A stretch of DNA of 64,000 nucleotides, from NCBI GenBank assembly GCA_030834905.1, contig JAUQWZ010000018.1, positions 172,384 through 236,383 on the forward strand, read 5' to 3'. Under the pieces are notes generated by a model. It searched no databases. It was given only the letters and a program-made list of their open reading frames with translations, and was not told the origin of the DNA. The stretch comes from Aggregatilineales bacterium. Its GTDB lineage: Bacteria; Chloroflexota; Anaerolineae; Aggregatilineales; Phototrophicaceae. Positions 37,260 through 45,960 of the stretch are shown piece after piece (position 1 is the stretch's first letter; each line of letters opens with the position of its first letter). A program made the translations under genes and the position numbers.

Positions 37260-37291
37260 GTAGGGACACGACATCGTCGTGTCCTTTTTTT
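37260..37291 (+). terminator. Family A palindrome followed by T-run, probable terminator
   Basis: gtagggacacgacatcgtcgtgtcc then ttttttt, 35 nt after the stop at 37225; a second copy (ggacatgacatcgtcgtgtccctac) at 37305-37329. Confidence 0.6.
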
Positions 37292-37304
37292 GGCGAATGG
37301 CAGC

Positions 37305-37329
37305 GGACATGACATCGTCGTGTCCCTAC
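37305..37329. repeat. Palindromic repeat family A copy
   Basis: ggacatgacatcgtcgtgtccctac. Confidence 0.85.
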
Positions 37330-37342
37330 AGCCGCGTTTTTA

Positions 37343-38434
37343 TCACGTGCCCCGGCGCTGGTCGCCAGCGATCAACATACCGACGATGAATGTCGCCAGC
37401 GACGCCATAATTCCGAGGACGACGCCCCCCAACGGCGCTTCCTTGCGGGCAACCTGCGCCGGTGGCGCTGGCACCGCCAGCGTCTGAGTGATGGTGTAGC
37501 GCTTGTCGGCGGCGGGCTTGAGCGCGTGTTTGCCCGGAGGTTCCTGTTTCGCCTTGTTGACCAGGATAGCGTTGGCGCTCGGCTGAATCTGTTTGCCAAA
37601 GGTGCGCGCCCAGACCTGCGTGAATTCCGCCCCGAACAGAAAGATCATCGCCGAGTAGTAAATCCACAGCAGCAGCACCACAAATGAGCCAGCCGCGCCG
37701 TAGGCAGAGGCAGTGCCGGTGCCACCGATATACAAGCCGATGAGATATTTGCCGATGCTGAACAGCAGCGACGTGACGGCTGCGCCAACCCATACGTCCC
37801 GCCATTCGATTTCAGCATCGGGCAGAATTTTGTACATGGCGGCGAACACCAGCGTGATGATGCCAAACGAAATCACCTGGTTGATGAGCTGCAGGATGGT
37901 TTCAGACAGCGGCGTGATCGCGTCGATCCAGCCGCCCAGCGCCGACAGTACGCTGCTGATCACCAGCGATACCAGCAGCAGGAAGCCGACTCCAAATACC
38001 ATCGTGAACGAGAGAAATCGAGCGCGCAGCATCCCCAGGATGCCCGTTGATTTTGCCTGCACGCCCCAGGCAGTGTTCAGCGCATCCTGAAGCTGACCGA
38101 ACACGCCTGCCGCGCCCAGCACCAGCGTAATGACGCTGATCACAGCGGCGAGTCCGCCAGCGTCGGCATTGCTGGCATTGTCGGCAAGTTCGATGACGGT
38201 CTCGGCGGTATCCGCGCCCGCCACCGATAAAACCTGCCCGTAAAGCTGCCCGCGCACCAGATCGTCATTGTTCCAGATAAAACCTGCGATAGCGAGGACG
38301 ACGAGCACCAGCGGCGCGATAGAAAACGCCGTGTAATATGCCAGCGAGGCGGCAAGGCGCGGCGCTCTATCCTGGTTGAATTCACTCAGGGTATCGCGCA
38401 GCAGTTGAAACACCGTTTTCAGCTTGGATATCAT
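37343..38434 (-). CDS. YihY/BrkB-family membrane protein
   Basis: LAASLAYYTAFSIAPLVLVVLAIAGFIW...GSFVVLLLWIYYSAMIFLFGAEFTQVWARTFG, characteristic BrkB motifs. Confidence 0.95.
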   Translation of the reverse strand: MISKLKTVFQLLRDTLSEFNQDRAPRLAASLAYYTAFSIAPLVLVVLAIAGFIWNNDDLVRGQLYGQVLSVAGADTAETVIELADNASNADAGGLAAVISVITLVLGAAGVFGQLQDALNTAWGVQAKSTGILGMLRARFLSFTMVFGVGFLLLVSLVISSVLSALGGWIDAITPLSETILQLINQVISFGIITLVFAAMYKILPDAEIEWRDVWVGAAVTSLLFSIGKYLIGLYIGGTGTASAYGAAGSFVVLLLWIYYSAMIFLFGAEFTQVWARTFGKQIQPSANAILVNKAKQEPPGKHALKPAADKRYTITQTLAVPAPPAQVARKEAPLGGVVLGIMASLATFIVGMLIAGDQRRGT

Positions 38435-38593
38435 GGCTCAGTTCTCAGGTATATTAATTTATATTTTAATTATAGATGGATTCAGGCGAAAAAGACAAGA
38501 CTGGCGCGAAAAGATTAATGCAGCCATTATTGTTTCATCGCTTAAGTGACCGTACACTGAAGATAGACATGAGAGTAGAAACAGAGAGAAGCT

Positions 38594-40060
38594 ATGTCTT
38601 CATTTTTGCAGCGGAAGCTCAACGATCCCGGCGCTGGCAGGAAGCCTGATATTACCGAGAGCGGGTCGGCATCTGAAATGCACGCCGTCGAAGTGCAACA
38701 TGCTGAACCCCACACGGGCATTCCTCCCAAGAAGATCACGCCGCCTAAGATCGCGCACCTGCGCAAACTGCTGCGCTCGCGCGTGTTGAAAACGCCGGAC
38801 GAAGCCGACCAGTGGAGTCGGGCAGAGCCGGACAAGGAAGCGCTGATCACCGAGCGCCTGAAGGCGATTGTCGAGAAGCTGGCGCAGGAAAAGCTGGAAT
38901 TTCGCTTGTCGCAGGCGGAATTTGTCGATCTGCGCGAAGCGATCATCAACGATGTCCTCGGCTTCGGGGCAATTGAACCGCTGGTAGAGGATGGCTCTGT
39001 CTCGGAAATCATGGTGAACGGACCCGAGGTCATCTTCGAGGAATACAAAGGCAAGATGGTCGAAAGCGAGCTGATCTTTGATGACGAGGATCATGTGCTG
39101 TGGACGGCAAACCGGATCGTCCGGCGCATCGGGCGGCAGCTGAACCGTGAAAACCCGATGACCGACGCTCGCCTGCCTGACGGATCGCGCGTTCACGTGG
39201 TTACCGCGCCGTCTGCCCTCTGTGGCACGACCATCAGCATCCGCAAATTCCCGACCAAACGGCTGACGATGGATGATCTGGTCAAATTTGGTTCGCTCAG
39301 CAAGGACGTCGCTGATTTCCTGGAAGCCTGTGTCGTCTCGCGGCTGAATGTGGTCGTGTCCGGCGGTACCGGTTCCGGTAAAACGACGCTGCTTAACGTG
39401 CTGTCCGGGTTTATTCCCGAAGATGAGCGCATCCTCACCATCGAGGACGCGGCGGAGCTTCAGCTTCACCAGCGGCACGTTGTCCGTCTGGAAACCGCCC
39501 CGCCGATTGTCGGCGGCGACGGGCGAAAAGGCTCTCTGACGATCCGCGATCTGGTGCGCGGGTCGCTGCGTATGCGCCCTGACCGTATCGTCGTTGGCGA
39601 GTGCCGCGGCGGCGAAGCGCTGGACATGCTTCAGGCGATGAACACCGGTCATGACGGATCGCTGACGACGATTCACAGCAACAACCCGCGCGACTGTATC
39701 GCCCGGCTTGAGACGCTGGTGCTGATGGCGGGCATGGATCTGCCGATTGGCGTCGTCCGGCGTCAGATCGTCAGCGCGGTGGACATCATCGTTCAGCTTT
39801 CGCGCATCAAGGATGGTTCGCGCAAGATCACCCAGATCACCGAAATTCAGGGCATGGAAGGCGAGAGCGTCACCCTACAGGATCTGTTCATCTATCGCCT
39901 GCCGGGGCAGACTGGCAGCCAGCCATCGGCGGTTGGCGGCGGCAAGCTGGAATCGACTGGCTTCCGTCCGAAGTTTATCGATCGGCTGGAAGAAAGCGGC
40001 TTCCGCCTGAGCAGCCGGATTTTTGGCGCGGGGCAAAACCGCTTCGACAAGCCGATGTAG
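38594..40060 (+). CDS. CpaF/TadA-family secretion ATPase
   Basis: [38 protein letters not shown]...[45 protein letters not shown]. Confidence 0.96.
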   Translation: MSSFLQRKLNDPGAGRKPDITESGSASEMHAVEVQHAEPHTGIPPKKITPPKIAHLRKLLRSRVLKTPDEADQWSRAEPDKEALITERLKAIVEKLAQEKLEFRLSQAEFVDLREAIINDVLGFGAIEPLVEDGSVSEIMVNGPEVIFEEYKGKMVESELIFDDEDHVLWTANRIVRRIGRQLNRENPMTDARLPDGSRVHVVTAPSALCGTTISIRKFPTKRLTMDDLVKFGSLSKDVADFLEACVVSRLNVVVSGGTGSGKTTLLNVLSGFIPEDERILTIEDAAELQLHQRHVVRLETAPPIVGGDGRKGSLTIRDLVRGSLRMRPDRIVVGECRGGEALDMLQAMNTGHDGSLTTIHSNNPRDCIARLETLVLMAGMDLPIGVVRRQIVSAVDIIVQLSRIKDGSRKITQITEIQGMEGESVTLQDLFIYRLPGQTGSQPSAVGGGKLESTGFRPKFIDRLEESGFRLSSRIFGAGQNRFDKPM

Positions 40061-40149
40061 GGTTGATTACTGCTTGACTTTTGCGCGGCTTATATGGCAC
40101 ACTAACGCACATGGTTCACTACGCGCATTCTACTATCCTTTCACGGGCG

Positions 40150-40197
40150 ATGATGGCATCTCCAATCCCCGGTCTTAGGGAGAAATGCGCCTGGTGA
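40150..40197 (+). other. Candidate leader ORF (MMASPIPGLREKCAW) upstream of ABC-F gene
   Basis: ATG ATG GCA TCT CCA ATC CCC GGT CTT AGG GAG AAA TGC GCC TGG TGA, upstream of a terminator-like hairpin. No clear RBS seen. Confidence 0.25.
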
Positions 40198-40231
40198 CCG
40201 GTCTGATTTGACACGTAATTGGTGATTGACG

Positions 40232-40264
40232 ACGGCTCTGAGCGCGCAGTTCAGAGCCGTTTTT
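40232..40264 (+). terminator. Intrinsic terminator or attenuator between cpaF-like and ABC-F genes
   Basis: acggctctga-gcgcgcagt-tcagagccgt-tttt: perfect 10-bp stem followed by Ts. Confidence 0.75.
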
Positions 40265-40321
40265 GATCGTCTGCCTCTGCGCCGCGCGCCGTGAGCCATA
40301 GCCTGATATGGAGCACAGCAC

Positions 40322-42031
40322 ATGCACCTCATTCAACTGCACAACGTCGCTGTAAACCACGCCGGAACGACCATTTTCAGCGATCTGAACTGGGCGGTGG
40401 GCGACCGGGATCGCGTCGGACTGGTGGGTCCCAACGGCGCGGGCAAATCGAGCCTGCTGCGGGTGATCGCCCGTGAGGACACGACCGAACGCGGCTCGAT
40501 CACACGCATGGGCGGCGTCACGGTGGGCTATCTGGCGCAGGACGTGGCGCTGCCAGCGGGAAGGCTGTGGGACGCGGCAACCGTCCCCTCGCCCGAACTG
40601 GCGGACGCGCTCGCCGCCGTCGAAGCCGCCGAAACCCACCTGAGCCAGCCCGAAGTCTATAACGACGCCGACGCGCTGAGCGCGGCGCTGCTGGCGCAGC
40701 AGGACGCGCTGACCCGCTGGGAGCGACTCGAACCGGAACGCCATCACAGCCTGGTGCGCGAGCTGCTGACGCGCCTCGGTTTCAGCCCAGCGGACGACGA
40801 TCTGCCGACGGCTTCGCTCAGCGGCGGTCAGAAGAAGCTGGTCGCCGTCGCCCGGCTTGCCGCCTGGTCGCCCGACGTGCTGCTGCTGGACGAGCCGGAC
40901 AACCATCTTGACCTGAACGCCAAAGCCTACCTGAGCGCCTTCATCCGCGACTATCGCGGCGGGGTGGTGGTCGTGTCGCATGACCGCTACCTGCTGGACG
41001 AAGTGGTCACCCATATCGCCGAACTGGAAGACGGCAAACTGACGGTGTATCCGGGCAGCTACTCGACCTATGCCGTCCAGCGGGAACTGGGGCGGATGCG
41101 CCAGCAGCAGGCATACGCCACCCAGCAGCGCGAGATCGCCCGGATCGAGGCGCGCATCCACGAATGGGAGCAGAAAGCCAAAGCCGACCTGAACGAGCGC
41201 CACGCGCGGCAGGCAGCCAGCCGCCGCAAGATGCTGGCGCGGATGGAAGCCAACGGCATGATGATCGAACAGGTGAACGAGCGCCGGTACATGGAGCTTA
41301 GCCTTAGCGCTGACCGGGGCAGCACCAAAGCGCTCGAACTGAAGGATGTGGCGATGGGCTTTGGCGACGATCTGCTGTTCGTCGGGCTGAACCTGCTGGT
41401 GCGGCACGGCGAGCGCGTCGGGCTGATCGGCGCGAACGGGGCGGGGAAGTCGGTCATCTTTCGGCTGATACGGGGGGAACTCGAACCGCTGGAAGGGATC
41501 GTGCGGGTGGGACCGAGCATCCGCATCGGCTACTACGCCCAGCAGCACGAGACGCTGGCGGCGTTTGGCGAGCGCACGCCGATTGACCTGATCCGCGATA
41601 TCCAGCCGATGCCCGAAGGCAGCGCCGTACACCGCCTGCTCAAGTTCGCCTTCACCTACGAGCAAACGCGCCAGCCGATCAAAACCTTCAGCGGCGGGGA
41701 GCGCAGCCGGTTGCAGCTTCTGGCGCTGATGCTTCAGCAGCCCAACCTGCTCCTGCTGGATGAGCCGACCAACAACCTCGACATCGGCTCGGCGGAGGTG
41801 CTGGAAGCGGCGCTGGACGATTTCAGCGGGGCGATACTGGTCATCTCGCACGACCGCTACTTCCTGGATCGGGTGGTGGATCGCATCGTCGAGCTGGAGG
41901 ACGGGATGCTGAACGAGTACGTCGGCAATTACGCCGACTACGTGGAGCAGAAGAACGCTCGCTTGCAGAAAGCCGCCCATGAAGCCGCCGAACGCGCCAG
42001 AAAGCAGCGCCCACAAAAACGCCGGGCATAA
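40322..42031 (+). CDS. ABC-F family ATP-binding protein
   Basis: Two ABC cassettes: GLVGPNGAGKSSLL...ASLSGGQKKLVAVARLAAWSPDVLLLDEPDNHLD and GLIGANGAGKSVIF...FSGGERSRLQLLALMLQQPNLLLLDEPTNNLD; no TM segments. Confidence 0.97.
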   Translation: MHLIQLHNVAVNHAGTTIFSDLNWAVGDRDRVGLVGPNGAGKSSLLRVIAREDTTERGSITRMGGVTVGYLAQDVALPAGRLWDAATVPSPELADALAAVEAAETHLSQPEVYNDADALSAALLAQQDALTRWERLEPERHHSLVRELLTRLGFSPADDDLPTASLSGGQKKLVAVARLAAWSPDVLLLDEPDNHLDLNAKAYLSAFIRDYRGGVVVVSHDRYLLDEVVTHIAELEDGKLTVYPGSYSTYAVQRELGRMRQQQAYATQQREIARIEARIHEWEQKAKADLNERHARQAASRRKMLARMEANGMMIEQVNERRYMELSLSADRGSTKALELKDVAMGFGDDLLFVGLNLLVRHGERVGLIGANGAGKSVIFRLIRGELEPLEGIVRVGPSIRIGYYAQQHETLAAFGERTPIDLIRDIQPMPEGSAVHRLLKFAFTYEQTRQPIKTFSGGERSRLQLLALMLQQPNLLLLDEPTNNLDIGSAEVLEAALDDFSGAILVISHDRYFLDRVVDRIVELEDGMLNEYVGNYADYVEQKNARLQKAAHEAAERARKQRPQKRRA

Positions 42032-42052
42032 TATGCCACCCGCACGCCAAAC

Positions 42053-42080
42053 GTAGGGGCGGCTCGTAAGCCGCCCTTTT
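42053..42080 (+). terminator. Palindrome (family B-like) with T-run downstream of ABC-F gene
   Basis: gtaggggcggctcgtaagccgcccttttt-like: gggcggct-cgta-agccgccc then tttt. Confidence 0.55.
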
Positions 42081-42094
42081 ACGCACAGGAGATA

Positions 42095-42357
42095 TTTGAA
42101 CCACCAGGACACGAAGGGCACGAAGAAAAGATCATTTGAACCGCCAGGACGCCAAGGACGCGAAGAAGTGCGTCGGAGCCTAAAGGCATCTAGCGGTTGG
42201 CGACATAAAATCTCCACAAATCCTGTCCAAATTGCCGCCCAGAATGACACCCGCTGCCCCGCCTTTCATGCTGCGCTGAATCATTGACCCTCTTGGCGTT
42301 CTTCGCGTCTTGGCGGTTCAAATGTCTTCGTGTCCTTCGTGTCTTGGTGGTTCAACA
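42095..42357. repeat. Large inverted-repeat element; arms 42095-42167 and 42292-42357
   Basis: Left tgaaccaccaggacacgaagggcacgaaga...catttgaaccgccaggacgccaaggacgcgaag; right arm reverse complement tgaaccaccaagacacgaaggacacgaagacatttgaaccgccaagacgcgaagaacgcc. Confidence 0.85.
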
Positions 42358-42392
42358 CCTCTTTTTTGTTGCGGCGTTTCAGGAACAAAAAC

Positions 42393-42417
42393 GGACACGA
42401 CATTGTCGTGTCCCTAC
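42393..42417. repeat. Palindromic repeat family A copy
   Basis: ggacacgacattgtcgtgtccctac. Confidence 0.9.
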
Positions 42418-42442
42418 GATGATGAGGCGGAGTAATGTGTGC

Positions 42443-43129
42443 CTACCGGTTGGCAAACCTGTACCCCACCCCGCGCGAGGTCAGGATGTAGTCGGGGTGC
42501 TCGGCGTCGCGTTCCAGCTTCTGGCGCAGGTAGTGGATGTAGAGCTTGAGGCTGTCGATGGCGTCGCCGTATTCCTCGCCCCATGCCTCGGTCACCAGTT
42601 CGGTGCGCGGCACGACGCGCCCGGCATTGCGCACCAGCACGCCCAGCAGGTTAAATTCTTTCGGAGTCAGGTGCTTGAGTTCGCTGCGCACGCGCACCTC
42701 GCGGTTCATAAAGTTGATGCGGAACTCGCCGCCGTTAAAGACCAGTTCTTCGCTCATGTTCGGCTTGGGCGCGCGCCGCAGATGAGCGCGTATGCGGGCG
42801 ACCAGTTCGTCGTTGTCGTAGGGCTTAGGCACGTAGTCGTCGGCACCCATCTCCAAGCCGCGCACCACGTCGCGCACATCACCGCGAGCGGTCAGGAAGA
42901 TGATCGGCACGTCAGACATCTCGCGCAGGCGTTTGCAGACTTCCCAGCCGTCCATATCGGGCATCATGATATCGAGCAGGACGAGATCGGGCTGATGACG
43001 ATAGGCTTTCCTCATGCCATCTTCGGCGCTGTAGGCTTTGATGACCTCAAAGCCCCGGCGTTCCAGCAGAATAGAGATGAGCTGGACGGTGGTATCTTCA
43101 TCATCGATGATCAGTATCTTTTCGCTCAT
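42443..43129 (-). CDS. OmpR/PhoB-family response regulator
   Basis: MSEKILIIDDEDTTVQLISILLERRGFEV...DLVLLDIMMPDMDGWEVCKRL...VPKPYDNDELVARIRAHLRR; winged-helix KHLTPKEFNLLGVLVRNAGRVVPRTELVTEAWGEEYGDAIDSLKLYIHYLRQKLE. Confidence 0.97.
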   Translation of the reverse strand: MSEKILIIDDEDTTVQLISILLERRGFEVIKAYSAEDGMRKAYRHQPDLVLLDIMMPDMDGWEVCKRLREMSDVPIIFLTARGDVRDVVRGLEMGADDYVPKPYDNDELVARIRAHLRRAPKPNMSEELVFNGGEFRINFMNREVRVRSELKHLTPKEFNLLGVLVRNAGRVVPRTELVTEAWGEEYGDAIDSLKLYIHYLRQKLERDAEHPDYILTSRGVGYRFANR

Positions 43130-43236
43130 GCCGGGCGCGCCTCGTTGGTGTGTACAAACGTTTGTTACATGTTTCAAACTTACTTTATCATCATGTTGCA
43201 AAGCGCGCAAGATCACCGTAACAGTTGGTGTTCCGC

Positions 43237-43260
43237 GACAGTGGGTTTAAACCCACTGTC
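43237..43260. repeat. Perfect 24-nt palindrome gacagtgggtttaaacccactgtc
   Basis: Read directly; lies between divergent response-regulator and epimerase genes. Confidence 0.85.
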
Positions 43261-43350
43261 TCAAGTGTGGCTCACTCTCAGGTTGTGGCAGGCAGGTTCT
43301 TAAGGTAAGATGATCGGCTGTTATTCTGAGGAAGATAGGACTGCGACCGC

Positions 43351-44328
43351 ATGACCCATGCGTTGATTACCGGCGGGGCGGGATTTATCGGCAGCCATCT
43401 GGCTGAACGCCTGATTAAAGCTGATTACACCGTCACCATCATTGATAATCTGAGTACTGGGCAGTTGAAGAACCTGGCGGCGCTGGAAGGCAATCCCAAC
43501 TTTCACGCCGCCTACGAAGACATCCGCAATGTCGTCGTGATGGATCGGCTCGTGAGCGAGTGCGACGTGATCTTCCATCTGGCGGCGGCGGTGGGCGTGC
43601 AGCGCATCATCGAAGAGCCAATTGAAACCATCGAGACGAATATCGGCGGCACCGAAGTCGTGCTGAAGACGGCGCGGCGCTACCGCAAGAAGGTGCTGAT
43701 CGCCTCAACCTCGGAAGTGTACGGCAAGGGCGCGCGCTTTCCCTTCTCTGAGGACGATGACAGCCTGCTGGGACCGACGATTCGCAACCGCTGGAGCTAC
43801 GCGGCGTCGAAGATGGTGGACGAGTTCTACGCGCTCGCCTACCACAAAGAGGTCGATCTGCCGGTGGTGATCTTCCGGCTGTTCAACACCGTCGGACCGC
43901 GCCAGAGTGGGCAGTACGGCATGGTGCTGCCGCGCTTCGCGCGCTGGGCGCTGCAAGGGCAGCCGATTCAGGTCTATGGCGACGGCGAGCAGTCGCGCTG
44001 CTTCTGCAACGTGCGCGACGTGATCGGCGCGATCCAGAGTCTGGCGGAACTGCCGCAGGCGGTGGGCGAGGTATTCAACATCGGCAGCAGCGAAGAAATC
44101 TCGATGCGGGCTTTAGCCGAGCGCGTCAAAGCGCGGGCGAACAGTTCATCCGAGATTCGCTTGATTCCGTATGAAGAGGCTTACGAGACGGGATTTGAGG
44201 ACTTCCGGCGGCGAGTACCGAATCTGGAGAAGATTCGCCACGCCGTCGAATGGGAACCGACGACATCGCTTGACGACACCATTGACCAGATCATTGCCTA
44301 CCAACAGGAGGAATTGAGACATGGCTGA
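43351..44328 (+). CDS. NAD-dependent epimerase/dehydratase (extended SDR, nucleotide-sugar type)
   Basis: MTHALITGGAGFIGSHLAERLIKADYTVTIIDNLSTGQ...FHLAAAVGVQRI...STSEVYGKG...SYAASKMVDEFYALAYH. Confidence 0.96.
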   Translation: MTHALITGGAGFIGSHLAERLIKADYTVTIIDNLSTGQLKNLAALEGNPNFHAAYEDIRNVVVMDRLVSECDVIFHLAAAVGVQRIIEEPIETIETNIGGTEVVLKTARRYRKKVLIASTSEVYGKGARFPFSEDDDSLLGPTIRNRWSYAASKMVDEFYALAYHKEVDLPVVIFRLFNTVGPRQSGQYGMVLPRFARWALQGQPIQVYGDGEQSRCFCNVRDVIGAIQSLAELPQAVGEVFNIGSSEEISMRALAERVKARANSSSEIRLIPYEEAYETGFEDFRRRVPNLEKIRHAVEWEPTTSLDDTIDQIIAYQQEELRHG

Positions 44329-44767
44329 AATCACGCGCAAGGAACTGCTGCTGGCGCTCGTCTCTGCCGGACCGAACCCGCGTCTGGCAGGCGCAGACCT
44401 GACGGCGCTCGATCTCACCCGGCTGGATATGGGCGGGGCGAATATGCGCGGGGCGAAGCTGATGGCATCGACGCTGCGCGAAGCAATTCTGAAAGGCTGC
44501 AACCTGTCGTATGCCGATTTGCAGAGCGCGCAGATGGTCGGCGCAGACCTGGACAGCGCCAACCTGACCGGCGCGAACCTGTCCGGCGTCAACCTGCAAA
44601 GCGGGCGGCTGACCAACGCCAACCTCTCCAGCACGACGCTGAACGCCGCCAATCTACAGGGTGTCAACATGAAGGGCGCGAAGGTGGACGGCGTCAAATT
44701 CGACGAGCGCACCACCTGGCCCGATGGCAAGCGCGGCAGCCAGGGCAGCCCAGCGAACTATATCTGA
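44321..44767 (+). CDS. Pentapeptide-repeat protein
   Basis: ADLTALDLTRLDMGGANMRGAKL...ADLQSAQMVGADLDSANLTGANLSGVNLQSGRLTNANLSSTTLNAANLQGVNMKGAKV; overlaps preceding gene by 8 nt. Confidence 0.95.
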   Translation: MAEITRKELLLALVSAGPNPRLAGADLTALDLTRLDMGGANMRGAKLMASTLREAILKGCNLSYADLQSAQMVGADLDSANLTGANLSGVNLQSGRLTNANLSSTTLNAANLQGVNMKGAKVDGVKFDERTTWPDGKRGSQGSPANYI

Positions 44768-44790
44768 GCAGAAAGTACACAGTAGAAAGT

Positions 44791-44838
44791 GAAAAGTGGA
44801 AAGTAAAAAGTAGGTTTACTTTGAACTTTCCACTTTCG
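44791..44838. terminator. Stem-loop between convergent genes, possible bidirectional terminator
   Basis: gaaaagtggaaagt (44791-44804) pairs with actttccactttcg (44825-44838). Confidence 0.4.
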
Positions 44839-44857
44839 ACTTTGAACTTCCCTTCTC

Positions 44858-45733
44858 TTAGCTCCCCTTAACCACGCGGATCATCAACCAGATATCGTGT
44901 CCGAAGAAATTGCCTTCGGGATCGCGGGCGCGCCAGGTGCATTTATAGCGTCCGGGATGCTTTGGCACTTCCATCGCGATGCTGATGGTCGCGTCCTCGC
45001 TGGCGTGGGCGGGCGGCAGCGGCACTTCGAGGAAGGACGTCATCGGCGTGTTGGCGATAAAGACGAACTTGTAGTTCCGATCCCAATCGGCGGTGCCGGT
45101 GTTGCGCACCTTCCAGGTCTTGATGAACATCGATCCCGCTGGCAGCACCGTATCGTCGGGAATGGTGACGTCTTCCAGAAAGGAGAGGTTGCAGCGCGCC
45201 GATGCAATCGGTTCACTGCGGAAGAACGGATCGAGGAACGGCGTGGGATCGACCAGATCGCGCGGATAGGTGGCACGCGATCCATCCGGCAGCACAAACT
45301 GAGTCTCGCCGCGAGCAGTTGCGCCGCGCTTCTTCAGCGTCAGGTGCAGATGATCGCCGCGCGAGTTGCCGGTGTTATCGGCGGCGGCAATCCATTGACC
45401 GCCAATGACGTGGTCACCGACCCTCAAATCAGCGTTGGGTCTGAGCAGATGCCCGTAGATCGTCTCAAAACTGCCTTCGTCAGTCTCATGGTTGATGCGG
45501 ATATGGACGCCATAAGCGTGCGCCTTGCCATCCGGCAGCCTGCCGTTTGAAATCTCCTTGACGACGCCATCGGCGCAGGCGAAGATGCGGCTGCCGGTGG
45601 GCGCGGCAAAATCAATGCCCTCGTGGGCGGGCAGCCCAAAGCGTGTATAAAAGTCAGGAATACCGGTCAAATTCACTCCAAAAGGTTGAATAATGGAGGG
45701 AAACTCTGTCGGCCATCGCAATCGGAAAGGCAT
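44858..45733 (-). CDS. M23 (LytM) peptidase domain fused to C-terminal NBR1-like Ig domain
   Basis: HEGIDFAAPTGSRIFACADGVVKEISNGRLPDGKAHAYGVHIRINHE...RGDHLHLTLKK (HxH motif); C-terminal VTIPDDTVLPAGSMFIKTWKVRNTGTADWDRNYKFVFI...SIAMEVPKHPGRYKCTWRARDPEGNFFGHDIWLMIRV. Confidence 0.88.
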   Translation of the reverse strand: MPFRLRWPTEFPSIIQPFGVNLTGIPDFYTRFGLPAHEGIDFAAPTGSRIFACADGVVKEISNGRLPDGKAHAYGVHIRINHETDEGSFETIYGHLLRPNADLRVGDHVIGGQWIAAADNTGNSRGDHLHLTLKKRGATARGETQFVLPDGSRATYPRDLVDPTPFLDPFFRSEPIASARCNLSFLEDVTIPDDTVLPAGSMFIKTWKVRNTGTADWDRNYKFVFIANTPMTSFLEVPLPPAHASEDATISIAMEVPKHPGRYKCTWRARDPEGNFFGHDIWLMIRVVKGS

Positions 45734-45926
45734 ACAGCACTCCTTACTATTTGCACAAAAGAGGGCATTATTGGATTCAATTCCGGCGCGCAGCCCATAT
45801 CACAGCGCGGGCTGCGCCCTATCCATATTGTTTTACATTGTATGAAGAAATAGAAAGCGCGCGAATCGGGGAACAGCCGGACGTGGGCGGACGAAGCAAA
45901 CGGGTACGGCGACGCAGGAAACAAAC

Positions 45927-45951
45927 GGACACGACATTGTCGTGTCCCTAC
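45927..45951. repeat. Palindromic repeat family A copy
   Basis: ggacacgacattgtcgtgtccctac. Confidence 0.9.
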
Positions 45952-45960
45952 GAGGGTTGG

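Noticed and set aside
40175-42250. 691-aa minus-strand ORF
   Set aside because: Fully antisense to the clear ABC-F gene; composition is typical of a GC-rich shadow frame with no domain motifs.
42097-42287. 63-aa ORF across the repeat arm
   Set aside because: Encoded by repeat sequence with no protein-like signals.
42300-42330. ggttcaaat-containing sequence considered as a tRNA T-arm
   Set aside because: No acceptor stem or anticodon arm; it is part of the inverted-repeat element.
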